This document shows positions 17,361 through 25,943 of a DNA stretch of 64,000 bases, in pieces; the stretch's first letter is position 1; the number at the start of each line of letters is the position of its first letter. Under the pieces are notes generated by a model. The model had not been told where the DNA came from. It did no database searches and was given only the letters and a program-made list of their open reading frames with translations. Both the position numbers and the translations under genes were made by a program. The DNA is taken from contig CBDHDN010000003.1 in NCBI GenBank assembly GCA_965261585.1, positions 1 to 64,000 of the forward strand, written 5' to 3'. The DNA comes from CBDHDN01 sp965261585. GTDB lineage: Bacteria; Pseudomonadota; Alphaproteobacteria; UBA6615.

Positions 17361-18848
17361 ATGAAGATGCCGCCGCCAGATACCGAGGTCTTGGCCCGGC
17401 GAGGCGAGATCGTCGCGGCGTTGCGGGACATTGTCCCGGGCGAGGCGGTGATTGCCGACGAAGATGCGATGCGGGTCTACGAGTGCGATGGCCTGACGGC
17501 CTATCGCCAGCTGCCGATGATCGTCGTGCTGCCGAGCACGACCGAACAGGTCAGCCGGATCCTCGCCTATTGTCAGGACAACGGCGTCAAGCTCGTGCCG
17601 CGCGGCGCCGGTACGTCGTTGTCCGGCGGCGCTTTGCCCCTGGCCGATGCGGTGACGATCGGCATGAGCAAGTTCAATAGGATCCTCGAGGTCGATCTTG
17701 AGAACCGCTGCATCGTCGCCCAGCCCGGCGTGACGAACCTCGGTATCTCCGACGCGGTCGCCGACGCTGGTTTCTATTACGCGCCGGACCCGTCGAGCCA
17801 GATCGCCTGCACGATCGGCGGCAACGTGGCCGAGAACGCGGGCGGTGTGCACTGCCTGAAATACGGCCTGACGACGAACAACCTGCTCGGCCTGGAGATG
17901 GTGCTGCCGGGCGGCGAGGTCCTTCGGCTCGGCGGCAAGCACCTGGACGCCGCGGGCTACGACCTGCTGGGCCTGGTCACCGGCTCGGAGGGTCTGTTGA
18001 GCGTGATCACCGAAGTCACGGTGCGCATCCTGCGGCAGCCGCAGTCGGCGCGGGCGCTGCTGGTCGGCTTCGCCAGCGCCGAGGCGGCCGGCGACTGCGT
18101 CGGCGCGGTCATCGGCGCCGGCATCATTCCAGGCGGCATGGAGATGATGGACCGGCCGGCAATCCATGCCGCCGAGGCGTTCGTCAAGGCCGGCTATCCG
18201 CTGGATGCCGAGGCGCTGCTGATCGTCGAGCTGGACGGCCCGCCGGCCGAGGTCGACCATTTGATCGGCCGGGTGCGGGAGATCGCCGAGGCCAAGGCCG
18301 CGACCTCCGTTCGGGTCTCGACGAACGATGCCGAGCGGCTGCAGTTCTGGGCCGGCCGCAAGGCCGCGTTTCCCGCGGTCGGCCGTATCACCCCGGACTA
18401 CTACTGCATGGACGGCACGATCCCGCGCCACCGACTGTCGGAGGTGCTGCGCCGGACGGCGGAGCTGGCGCGGCAGTACGACCTGGGCGTCGCCAACGTC
18501 TTTCATGCCGGCGACGGCAACCTGCACCCGTTGATCATGTATGACGCCAACACCCCAGGCGAGCTGGAGCGGGCCGAGGCGTTCGGCGCCGATATTCTGA
18601 AGCTCTGCGTGGAGGTCGGCGGTGTGCTGACCGGCGAGCATGGCGTCGGCGTCGAGAAGCGCGACTTGATGGGGGTCATGTTCTCCGAGACCGATCTGCG
18701 GCAGCAGCAGCGGGTCAAATGCGCGTTCGATCCCGAGCAACTGATGAACCCCGGCAAGGTGTTCCCGACACTGCATCGCTGCGCCGAGCTGGGCCGCGTG
18801 CATATCCACCGGGGCGAGACGCGGTTCCCCGACCTGCCGCGGTTCTGA
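17361..18848 (+). CDS. glcD: Glycolate oxidase subunit GlcD (FAD-linked)
   Basis: 495 residues, the expected length. Catalytic flavin subunit of membrane-linked glycolate dehydrogenase, which oxidises glycolate to glyoxylate with GlcE and GlcF. The PCMH-type FAD domain carries PRGAGTSLSGGALP at about residues 80-93 and IGGNVAENAGGVHCLKYG near 155. The FAD_oxidase_C domain holds NVFHAGDGNLHP and VLTGEHGVGVEKRD. The ATG at 17361 follows GAGGGAGCTCAG. It heads the glcDEF cluster, with a C/G-rich palindrome between it and glcE. Confidence 0.95.
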   Translation: MKMPPPDTEVLARRGEIVAALRDIVPGEAVIADEDAMRVYECDGLTAYRQLPMIVVLPSTTEQVSRILAYCQDNGVKLVPRGAGTSLSGGALPLADAVTIGMSKFNRILEVDLENRCIVAQPGVTNLGISDAVADAGFYYAPDPSSQIACTIGGNVAENAGGVHCLKYGLTTNNLLGLEMVLPGGEVLRLGGKHLDAAGYDLLGLVTGSEGLLSVITEVTVRILRQPQSARALLVGFASAEAAGDCVGAVIGAGIIPGGMEMMDRPAIHAAEAFVKAGYPLDAEALLIVELDGPPAEVDHLIGRVREIAEAKAATSVRVSTNDAERLQFWAGRKAAFPAVGRITPDYYCMDGTIPRHRLSEVLRRTAELARQYDLGVANVFHAGDGNLHPLIMYDANTPGELERAEAFGADILKLCVEVGGVLTGEHGVGVEKRDLMGVMFSETDLRQQQRVKCAFDPEQLMNPGKVFPTLHRCAELGRVHIHRGETRFPDLPRF

Positions 18849-18872
18849 CGTCGCGATCGCAGATGTCTGTTT

Positions 18873-18911
18873 CACCCCCCATCCCGACCCGTCCCCCAAG
18901 GGGGTGGGAGG
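18873..18911. repeat. C/G-rich palindrome, third member of the dispersed repeat family
   Basis: CACCCCCCATCCCGACCCGT followed by a C-run, AA, a G-run and TGGGAGG forms an imperfect hairpin related to the arms of the repeats at 5051-5151 and 8027-8121. Here only a single arm is present. It lies between glcD and glcE, so again inside an operon. Confidence 0.65.
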
Positions 18912-18942
18912 CGCGTTGCCGATCCGTCGGACCGAGTGCCAG

Positions 18943-20244
18943 ATGACGATGGCGGAGATTACCCGGCCAGAGCGGTTTCGGCCGAGCAAGGCCGAGGAGG
19001 TCGCCGATATCGTCGCCTGGGCGGCGGCCGAGCCGGTCGGGCTGGAGGTCGTCGGCGCCGGTTCGAAGCAGGGGTTCGGCCGGTCGGAGCGACCGCGCCA
19101 TGCGCTCGACGTCGGCGGCCTCGCCGGGATCTCGCTCTACGAGCCGGCGGAACTGGTGCTGACCGCGGCGGCCGGCACCGCGATGCGCACGATCGAGGCC
19201 GAGCTTGCGGCCAACAATCAGCTGCTGGCGTTCGAGCCGCCCGATCTGGGGCCGTTCTATGGGACACCGGCGGGGCAGGCGACGCTCGGCGGCGTCGTCG
19301 CATGCAACCTGTCGGGACCGCGGCGGCTGAAGGCGGGCGCGGCGCGCGACCATCTGCTGGGCGTCGCCGCGGTGAACGGCCGCGGCGAGGTGTTCAAGAC
19401 CGGCGGCCGCGTCGTCAAGAACGTCACCGGGTACGATTTGTGCAAGCTGCTGGCCGGCTCCCACGGCACGCTCGCGGTCATGACGGCGCTGACGTTCAAG
19501 GCGCTGCCGGCGCCGGAGAAGGTGCGCACCGTGCTGCTCTACGGTCTGGACGATGCCGGCGCAACGGCGGCCATGACGGCGGCGCTCAACAGCAGCCATG
19601 AAGTCTCGGGCGCTGCGCATCTGCCGCCGCCGATCGCCGCGACATCGGCTGTCGACTACGTCGCCGGCGGCGGCAAGTCGGTCACGGCGCTGCGGCTCGA
19701 GGGTGTCGGGCCCTCGGTCGCGGCGCGTTGTGAGGCGTTGCGCGGGGAGGTGGCGCCGCTGGCGCCGGTGGAGGAGCTGCACCGCACGAATTCGGCGCGT
19801 CTGTGGGCCGAGCTGCGCGACCTGGCGCCCTTTGCCGCGGCGGGCCGCTATGGCCGGCAGGCCGTATGGCGCCTGTCGCTGCCGCCGCAAGTGGGCCATC
19901 GGGTCGCCGCGGCGATCCTCGGCGCGCGTGCGGGGGTCGCGTTCTTCGATTGGGGCGGCGGGCTGGTCTGGCTGGCCCTGGCGAGCGCCGCCGACGATGC
20001 CGGTGACGACGATGCCGGTGACGACGATGCCGGTGACGACGATGCCGGCACCGCCGTCGTGCGCGCCGCCGTCGCACCCCATGGCGGGCACGCCACGCTG
20101 ATGCGGGCGGCAGCGGCGACGCGGGCCGCGGTCGCGGTGTTCCAGCCGCCAGGCGACGGGCTGGCGAGCCTGACCGAGCGGGTCAAGGGCGCGTTCGACC
20201 CACGCCGGGTGCTCAACCCCGGGCGCATGTACGCCGGCGTCTAG
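18943..20244 (+). CDS. glcE: Glycolate oxidase subunit GlcE (FAD-binding)
   Basis: About 433 residues from ATG 18943 (MTMAEITRP; ATG 18949 also possible). Second FAD-binding subunit of glycolate dehydrogenase. The PCMH domain has LEVVGAGSKQGFGR, GQATLGGVVACNLSGPRRL and GRVVKNVTGYDLCKLLAGSH, typical of GlcE. It ends RVLNPGRMYAGV. An internal Asp/Ala/Gly repeat (DDAGD units) encoded by a 15-base tandem repeat sits about 85 residues before the end, making it longer than usual. It lies between glcD and glcF with 12 bases to the latter. Confidence 0.93.
   Translation: MTMAEITRPERFRPSKAEEVADIVAWAAAEPVGLEVVGAGSKQGFGRSERPRHALDVGGLAGISLYEPAELVLTAAAGTAMRTIEAELAANNQLLAFEPPDLGPFYGTPAGQATLGGVVACNLSGPRRLKAGAARDHLLGVAAVNGRGEVFKTGGRVVKNVTGYDLCKLLAGSHGTLAVMTALTFKALPAPEKVRTVLLYGLDDAGATAAMTAALNSSHEVSGAAHLPPPIAATSAVDYVAGGGKSVTALRLEGVGPSVAARCEALRGEVAPLAPVEELHRTNSARLWAELRDLAPFAAAGRYGRQAVWRLSLPPQVGHRVAAAILGARAGVAFFDWGGGLVWLALASAADDAGDDDAGDDDAGDDDAGTAVVRAAVAPHGGHATLMRAAAATRAAVAVFQPPGDGLASLTERVKGAFDPRRVLNPGRMYAGV
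19996..20049 (+). repeat. 15-bp in-frame tandem repeat within glcE
   Basis: GATGCCGGTGACGAC is repeated three times exactly (19996-20010, 20011-20025, 20026-20040), followed by a nine-base partial unit. Being a multiple of three, copy-number change would add or remove five residues (DAGDD) without breaking the frame. Confidence 0.9.
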
Positions 20245-20256
20245 CGGCGGCGCCCC

Positions 20257-21570
20257 ATGCAAACCCAATTCTCCGTCACGCAGCTCGCCGACCCGGACAT
20301 TGCCGAGGCCGAGAAGATCCTGCGTGCGTGTGTGCACTGCGGCTTCTGCACGGCGACCTGCCCGACCTACGTGCTGCTCGGCGATGAGCTCGACAGCCCG
20401 CGCGGGCGGATCTACCTGATCAAGGACATGCTGGAGAAAGACCGCCCGGCCTCGGCCCAGGTCACCACCCATATCGACCGCTGCCTGTCATGCCTGTCCT
20501 GCATGACGACCTGTCCGTCGGGCGTGCACTACATGCATCTGGTCGACCGCGCCCGCGACCACATCGAGCAGACTTTCGCGCGGCCGCTGCCGGAGCGGCT
20601 GTTGCGGCGGCTGCTGGCGCGGGTGTTGCCGTATCCCGGGCTGTTCCGCCTGGCGCTGCGGGGCGCCGGCCTCGCCCGCCCGATGGCCCGCCTGCTGCCG
20701 GGACGGCTGCGGACGCTGGTGACCATGGCGCCGCGACGGGTGCCGTCGCCGTCGCGCGTCGACCGGCCGCAGGTCTTCGCCGCGGTGGGACAGCAGCGTG
20801 CGCGCGTCGCCCTCTTGTCAGGCTGCGCACAGCAGGTGTTGGCGCCGGCGATCAATGAGGCGACGGTGCGGCTGCTGACGCGCCACGGCGTCGAGGTCGT
20901 GGTCGCGCGCGGTGCCGGGTGCTGCGGCGCGCTGGTGCATCACCTCGGGCAGGCGGCAACGGCCCGGCAACAGGCGATCGCCAATATCGCGGCCTGGTCG
21001 CGCGTGCTGGAGGCGACGCCGGACCTCGACGCGGTGGTCATCAATGCCAGCGGCTGCGGCACCATGGTCAAGGACTACGGCTTTCTGCTGCGCGGTGACG
21101 CCGACTACGCCGACAAGGCGGCGCGCATCGCGGCGCTGGCCAAGGATGTGACGGAGTTCGTCGCCGACCTCGGCCTCGCACCCGTCGCGGGGTCGCCCCA
21201 TGCGGGCGTGCGGGTGACCTATCAGTCGGCTTGCTCCATGCTGCACGGCCAGAACATCGATGCGTTGCCGCAGCAACTGTTGCACGACGCGGGCTTTGCA
21301 GTGAGCGTGCCCAGCGAGGCCCACCTCTGCTGCGGCTCGGCCGGCACGTACAATATCCTGCAGCCGGCGCTCGCCGGGCAGTTGCGTGACCGCAAGCTCG
21401 CCAACCTGGCGGCCACCGAGCCGGCGGTCATCGCCAGCGGCAACATCGGCTGCATGACGCAACTCGCCACCGGCGCGTCGGCGCCGATCGTGCATACGGT
21501 CGAGCTGCTGGACTGGGCCACCGGCGGCCCGGTCCCAGTCGCACTGACGGATCACGTCCCAGAGCGCTGA
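20257..21570 (+). CDS. glcF: Glycolate oxidase iron-sulfur subunit GlcF
   Basis: 437 residues. It carries two [4Fe-4S] clusters that relay electrons from the flavin subunits to the membrane quinone pool. The first motif is C25-x2-C28-x2-C31-x3-C35 (CVHCGFCTATCP), and the second is C76-x2-C79-x2-C82-x3-C86 (CLSCLSCMTTCP). Two CCG domains follow, with GAGCCGALVHHLG and HLCCGSAGTYNILQP. The start codon is 12 bases after glcE. It completes a clean glcDEF operon with no frame errors. Confidence 0.96.
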   Translation: MQTQFSVTQLADPDIAEAEKILRACVHCGFCTATCPTYVLLGDELDSPRGRIYLIKDMLEKDRPASAQVTTHIDRCLSCLSCMTTCPSGVHYMHLVDRARDHIEQTFARPLPERLLRRLLARVLPYPGLFRLALRGAGLARPMARLLPGRLRTLVTMAPRRVPSPSRVDRPQVFAAVGQQRARVALLSGCAQQVLAPAINEATVRLLTRHGVEVVVARGAGCCGALVHHLGQAATARQQAIANIAAWSRVLEATPDLDAVVINASGCGTMVKDYGFLLRGDADYADKAARIAALAKDVTEFVADLGLAPVAGSPHAGVRVTYQSACSMLHGQNIDALPQQLLHDAGFAVSVPSEAHLCCGSAGTYNILQPALAGQLRDRKLANLAATEPAVIASGNIGCMTQLATGASAPIVHTVELLDWATGGPVPVALTDHVPER

Positions 21571-21693
21571 CCGGCGCCCAACAGTCCGCCGTCGTTTGGG
21601 GTAACTCACCGCCGATATCGCGCATTTGCCCCACACTCGCGCCGGTGGATGCGAAAATACGTTGATTCACAATAAGTTACAGCACCACGGAAC

Positions 21694-21709
21694 TGGCACG
21701 GAAATTGCT
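21694..21709 (+). promoter_or_regulatory. Sigma-54 (RpoN) -24/-12 promoter, orphan
   Basis: TGGCACGGAAATTGCT matches the sigma-54 consensus TGGCACG-N4-TTGC[A/T] at every fixed position. Transcription would start near 21720. An IS630 element begins at 21723, so the insertion lies at the start site. Before the insertion, the promoter would have faced the 3' end of a convergent aldo/keto reductase gene with no forward gene. Today it would drive the transposase. A very similar promoter occurs at 35813. Confidence 0.8.
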
Positions 21710-21722
21710 GTGTACTTTACTA

Positions 21723-22772
21723 GAGCGGGTCCGGCATAGACAGAATCAAAAAGGGGATTCCCAAGGGTCGCAAAAAGTGATTCAAGCTATGAGCTGGGTT
21801 AAAGGAGGCCAGCCATGGATGACACGACCTTATTCGGAAGATCTTCGTGAACGAGTTGTTCGAGTTGTTGAATCGGGGACCTCTCGCAATGCGGCGGCGA
21901 AGCAATTTGATGTGAGCATCAGCTTTGTTGTGAAGCTGATGCAGCGTTGGAAGCAGCGGGGCACGATCAAAGCCGACAAATACGGTGGCTGGAAGAAATC
22001 GAAACTGGCTCCCCATGGCGATCGCATTCGGGCTCTGGTGATGGAGAATTGCGACATCACCATTGACGAGCTTTGCGTCTTGCTGGCCGCCGAGGGGATC
22101 GAGGCGAAGCGCTCGACGCTTGGCGACTTTCTTCTGGCTCAGGGGCTGAGTCGCAAAAAAAGACAGCCCACGCCGCCGAGCAGGAGCGCCCTGACGTCGC
22201 GGCGGCGCGAGCCACTTGGCGCAACGAGCAACCTGGGCTGATTGCCGAACGGCTGGTCTTTCTCGACGAGACCTGGGCGCGGACGAACATGGCCCGGCGT
22301 TATGGCCGGGCACCGCGCGGCGAACGGGTGGTGGCGGCCATTCCCCATGGCCACTGGAAGACAACCACGTTCATTGCCGCCCTGCGTCACGACCGGATCA
22401 CCGCGCCCTGCGTTTTCGATGGCCCGATCAACGGCGCAAGCTTCCTTGCCTGGGTCCAGCAAGCCCTGGTCCCGACCCTGTCCGCGGGCGACATCGTCAT
22501 CATGGACAACCTCTCCTCCCACAAGGTCGCCAGCGTACACGAGGCCATTGAGGCGGTCGGCGCAACCCCGCTCTACCTGCCGCCCTACAGCCCCGATCTC
22601 AATCCCATCGAACAGGTCTTCGCCAAGCTCAAAGCCATTCTCCGCAAGGTCGGCGCCAGAACCGTCGATGACCTCTGGCGGGCAATTGGAAACGCCCTCG
22701 ATGAATTCTCTCCAACCGAATGCAGAAACTACCTCGTCAATGCAGGATATTCCGTCTAAACCGGATGTGCTC
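21723..22772 (+). mobile_element. IS630-family insertion sequence, copy 1
   Basis: 1050 bases, flanked by TA at 21721-21722 and 22773-22774, the hallmark TA duplication of IS630/Tc1-like elements. The ends match as GAGCGGGTCCGGCATAGAC (left) and GAGCACATCCGGTTTAGAC (right, reverse complement). The same element, equal in length, occurs in opposite orientation at 50612-51661. The target was CTAG, and its TAG forms the stop codon of the adjacent aldo/keto reductase. Confidence 0.93.
21819..22759 (+). CDS. IS630 family transposase, two frames joined by frameshift at an A7 run
   Basis: The first frame starts at ATG 21819 after AAAGGAGG (MTRPYSEDLRERVVRVVESG, a helix-turn-helix DNA-binding part) and runs to 22241. 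The second frame continues to TAA 22759 with the DDE domain: VFLDETWARTNMARRYG, IVIMDNLSSHKV and LPPYSPDLNPIEQVFAKLK (D, D, E). The switch is at the seven-A run 22155-22161, a -1 step. The same A7 and frame arrangement is preserved in the second copy, so this is programmed slippage typical of the family rather than damage. Expression may now come from the sigma-54 promoter at 21694. Confidence 0.88.
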
Positions 22773-23755
22773 TAGAGGCCGACGCGGCGCAGCTGGCCGG
22801 GCGGATAGCGGGTGCCGGCGGCGGCGTCCTGGACGAACGTCTCCGCCAGGGCCGCCTCGTCGGCGCCGTCCAGCGTGACTGCCGGGGTCGCGGCGTTCTC
22901 GTCGAGATAGGTGCGGCGCTTGGTGCCGGGGATCGGGACGATGTCGTCGCCCTGGGCGAGCAGCCAGGCCAGTGCCAGCTGCGCCGGCGTGCAGCCCTTG
23001 GCCGCCGCCAGCTCGGTCAGCGGGTCCAACAAGGCCACGTTGCGGCTCAGGTTCTCCTCGTGGAAGCGCGGGTGGTCGCGGCGACGGTCGTTTTCAATCA
23101 GCGCATCGGGCGCGCGGATCGTGCCGGTCAGGAAGCCGCGGCCGAGCGGGCTGTAGGCGACGAAGCCGATGCCGAGCTCGCGACAGGTCGGCAGCATCTC
23201 GGCCTCGGCGTCGCGTGTCCACAGGGAGTATTCCGACTGCAGCGCGGTGATAGGATGGGTCGCGTGGGCGCGGCGTAGCGTCGCCGCGCCGGCCTCGGAC
23301 AGGCCGAGATGGCGCACCTTGCCGGCCTCGACCAGGCGCGCCATGGCGCCGACCGTCTCCTCGATCGGCGTGTCGGCGTCGACGCGGTGCTGGTAGAACA
23401 GATCGATCGTGTCGACGCCAAGGCGTTGCAGGCTTTTGTCGCAGGCCTCGACGACATAGTCCGGCCGGCCGTTGACGCTGCCGGTCCCGTCGGGATTGCG
23501 GACGTTGCCGAACTTGGTCGCCACGACGACGGCGTCGCGGCGGCCGGCGATGGCGTGGCCGACCAGCTCCTCGTTGCGGCCATTGGCGTAGGCGTCGGCC
23601 GTGTCGATCAAGTTCACGCCGATGTCGATGGCATGGTGGATCGTCGCGATCGACTCGTCGTCGTCAAACGTGCCATAGGCGGTCGACATGCCCATACAGC
23701 CGAGGCCGATTGTCGAGACCTCGAGGCCGCTCCTGCCCAGTTGTCGATGCTGCAT
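22772..23755 (-). CDS. Aldo/keto reductase
   Basis: 327 residues, NADPH-dependent carbonyl reductase of the AKR superfamily (TIM barrel). Start ATG 23755, MQHRQLGRSGLEVSTIGLGC. The catalytic tetrad is visible: Asp51 in IDTAD, Tyr56 in AYANG, Lys81 in ATKFG and His123 in YQHR. SEYSLWTRDAE and IPGTKRRTYLDENA are family motifs for substrate-loop and cofactor binding. Its stop TAG (22774-22772) uses the TA target of the IS630 insertion plus the last base of the element; the uninterrupted sequence would have had the same stop. Substrate unknown. Confidence 0.92.
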   Translation of the reverse strand: MQHRQLGRSGLEVSTIGLGCMGMSTAYGTFDDDESIATIHHAIDIGVNLIDTADAYANGRNEELVGHAIAGRRDAVVVATKFGNVRNPDGTGSVNGRPDYVVEACDKSLQRLGVDTIDLFYQHRVDADTPIEETVGAMARLVEAGKVRHLGLSEAGAATLRRAHATHPITALQSEYSLWTRDAEAEMLPTCRELGIGFVAYSPLGRGFLTGTIRAPDALIENDRRRDHPRFHEENLSRNVALLDPLTELAAAKGCTPAQLALAWLLAQGDDIVPIPGTKRRTYLDENAATPAVTLDGADEAALAETFVQDAAAGTRYPPGQLRRVGL

Positions 23756-23895
23756 CGCTTCCCCCTGTCAAGCCCGGCAAGCCATAGGTCTACCGCGCCG
23801 CACAGCCGTTGTCTAAGGCGACGCCCCTGTAGGAGCGCCCCGCTCGCGCGGGCGATGTATGGTGGCGATCGAAAACCTCGCAGGGGAGCGGAACC

Positions 23896-24328
23896 ATGGC
23901 ACAGGGCTCAGGACCGGACATCAAGGCGACCGAACACTGGACGCACAGGGGTGATGTGCGTTTGTTCCTGTGGGAAAAGCACTGCGGCGAGCCGGTGGAG
24001 CCGCGCCCGACGATCGTCTTCGTCCATGGCCCTTCCATGGCGTCGCAGCCGACTTTCGACCTACAGGTCGAGGGCAGGCCGTACTCGTCCGTCATGGATC
24101 ATTTCGCCGATCGTGGGTTCGATGCCTGGTGCGTCGACATGGAGGGCTACGGCCGGTCGGACAAGCACCGCGACATCAACTGCGACATCGCCAACGGTGC
24201 CGACGACCTCGTGCCCGCGACCGACTACATTGCCGCGGTCCGTGGCGCGCGGTCCGTCCACCTCTATGGGATCTCCTCAGGCGTACTGCGCGCCGCGTTG
24301 TTCGCCCAGCGTTATCCGGAGCGTGTCC
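23896..24328 (+). pseudogene. Alpha/beta hydrolase, 3'-truncated by rearrangement
   Basis: Start ATG 23896 (MAQGSGPDIKATEHW) after GCAGGGGAGCGG. The alpha/beta hydrolase core is recognisable: TIVFVHGPSMASQPTFD as oxyanion region, FDAWCVDMEGYGRSD, and the nucleophile elbow LYGISSG. The match stops after FAQRYPERV near 24328, before the catalytic Asp and His. The following bases are the reverse complement of a binding-protein gene, so the two half genes meet tail-to-tail. Confidence 0.75.
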
Positions 24329-24841
24329 AAAGCCGATCTCGCGCGCCGCTCTGCTTTGCGCCAGGTGTTCCATGACGGCGCGGCCCGTCGGGACGCGCAC
24401 CGTCTTGTCGGCGACCTCGTCGGCGATGCCGAGCTGCACCATCATCTCGGCGATGCGCTGGCCGCTCGACGCCTCGTTGTAGAGCAATGAATCGGCCGCG
24501 CGGCAGGCCGCCGTGAGCGATTCTACCGTCGTAATGTTGGGCGTTGGCGCGCCATTGCGGACCACGACACCCGCCTTGATCTTGCCGATGACGAGCGTAC
24601 TGGCGGCGACGATTCGGCCGGCTTGCTCGAAGGCCTGCATGGCCGGCACCGGCGCGATCACCACCTCACACGCGCAATCGCCGCTTTGCATGGCCTCGCG
24701 GATGGCCGGCGCGGTCGCGAACATGACGGCGACGTGGCGCCCTCGTGCCTCGGCGAAGGCCTCGGCGCAGCGTGCAACGCCGGTCTTCGGCGCGCCGGCG
24801 TTGAGCACCGTGATCTCCCCATCCGCCTGGCTCGCCGCCAT
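24329..24841 (-). pseudogene. Substrate-binding (ModA-like) domain protein, 3'-truncated by rearrangement
   Basis: Start ATG 24841 (MAASQADGEITVLNAGAPK). It has the periplasmic-binding-protein type II pattern of molybdate-binding-like proteins: AEARGRHVAVMFATAPAIRE, EVVIAPVPAMQAFEQAGRI and VVRNGAPTPNITTVESLTAA. No signal peptide is visible, so it may be a cytoplasmic or mis-started form. Coding similarity ends near EIGFG at about 24329, where it abuts the hydrolase fragment. About the last quarter is missing. Confidence 0.65.
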
Positions 24842-24937
24842 TGCGCACACCTCGTGTGGATCGTCCACACTCGCAGCATGCCATAAGAATGGCGGCGGCC
24901 GGAATTGGCCGCCGCCGGAAGAGGTCACGCCATCGGA

Positions 24938-25825
24938 CTACGTCAGTGTCTCGTTGAAGAACGCGATCGTCCGGTCCCAGGCCAACTCGGCCGCGGGCGC
25001 GTCGTAGCGCGGCGTGGTGTCGTTGTGGAAGCCGTGGTTGGTATCGGGATAGACGTGTGCGCTGAACGCCTTGCCGTGTTCTTTCAGCGCCGCCTCGTAC
25101 GCCGGCCAGCCGGCGTTGACGCGCGTGTCGAGCCCGGCATAGTGCAGCAGCAACGGCGCCTGGATCTTCGGCACGTCGGCCGCCGCCGGCTGGCGGCCAT
25201 AGAACGGCACGGCCGCCGCCAGGTCCGGGAAGCGCACGGCCATCGCGTTCGACACGCCGCCGCCATAGCAGAAGCCGACGACGCCGATCTTGTCGGTCAC
25301 GTCGCCGCGTGCCGTGAGGTGTTCGTAGGCGGCGAAGAAATCCTCCCCGAGCTTGGCGCGGTCGAGCTGCCGCTGCATTGTCCGGCCATCGTCGTCATTG
25401 CCGGGGTAGCCCCCCAGCGGGGTCAGGCCGTCCGGCGCCAAGGCCAGGAACCCGGCGACGGCGACGCGGCGCGCGACATCCTCGATATAGGGGTTGAGGC
25501 CGCGGTTCTCATGCACGACGACGACGCCCGGCAGTGCGCCGCTCGCGCCGGCGGGGCGTGCCAGAAGCCCGCGGATGGTGCCGTGCCCGTTCGGTGAGGC
25601 GTAGTCGACGAACTCCGCCCGGATCCGCGGATCGTCCGGCGCGACTTGTTGCGCGAGTGCGTAATCGGGCTTCAGGCTCTCCAGCAGCGCCGCCGCGGTG
25701 ACGCCGCCGACGGCGTACTTCGCCGCCCTGTCCAGGAACTCCCGACGGCCGATCTTGCCGTGCACGTAGCCGTCGTACAGATCGAGCACCCGCTGATCGA
25801 AATCGCTGGCCTTCTTGCGACGCAT
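24938..25825 (-). CDS. Dienelactone hydrolase family protein with Tat-like signal
   Basis: 295 residues from ATG 25825. An N-terminal segment GRREFLDRAAKYAVGGVTAA looks like a twin-arginine export signal. The hydrolase domain shows VVVVHENRGLNPYIEDVARR (dienelactone hydrolase signature with Glu), the nucleophile cysteine in GFCYGGG (C186), and the His in NHGFHND near the C-terminus; the Asp is likely in AGLDTRVN. It hydrolyses lactones or esters; the export signal and context do not fix a substrate. A ribosome site GGAGGGGAGA precedes the start. Confidence 0.88.
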   Translation of the reverse strand: MRRKKASDFDQRVLDLYDGYVHGKIGRREFLDRAAKYAVGGVTAAALLESLKPDYALAQQVAPDDPRIRAEFVDYASPNGHGTIRGLLARPAGASGALPGVVVVHENRGLNPYIEDVARRVAVAGFLALAPDGLTPLGGYPGNDDDGRTMQRQLDRAKLGEDFFAAYEHLTARGDVTDKIGVVGFCYGGGVSNAMAVRFPDLAAAVPFYGRQPAAADVPKIQAPLLLHYAGLDTRVNAGWPAYEAALKEHGKAFSAHVYPDTNHGFHNDTTPRYDAPAAELAWDRTIAFFNETLT

Positions 25826-25943
25826 GACTGCTCTCCCCTCCAGAAAAATGGGCCAAATACGGCAGCGCCAATGGTGCCCTCGCCTCTCAGAGCGCGGCAA
25901 TCAAATTTTTGGGAGGTGCCGGCCGGCCACCGCCGCCGGCCCG

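Noticed and set aside
22155..22161. IS630 transposase as a pseudogene
   Set aside because: Both copies share the A7 run and frame layout, which fits programmed frameshifting in this family.
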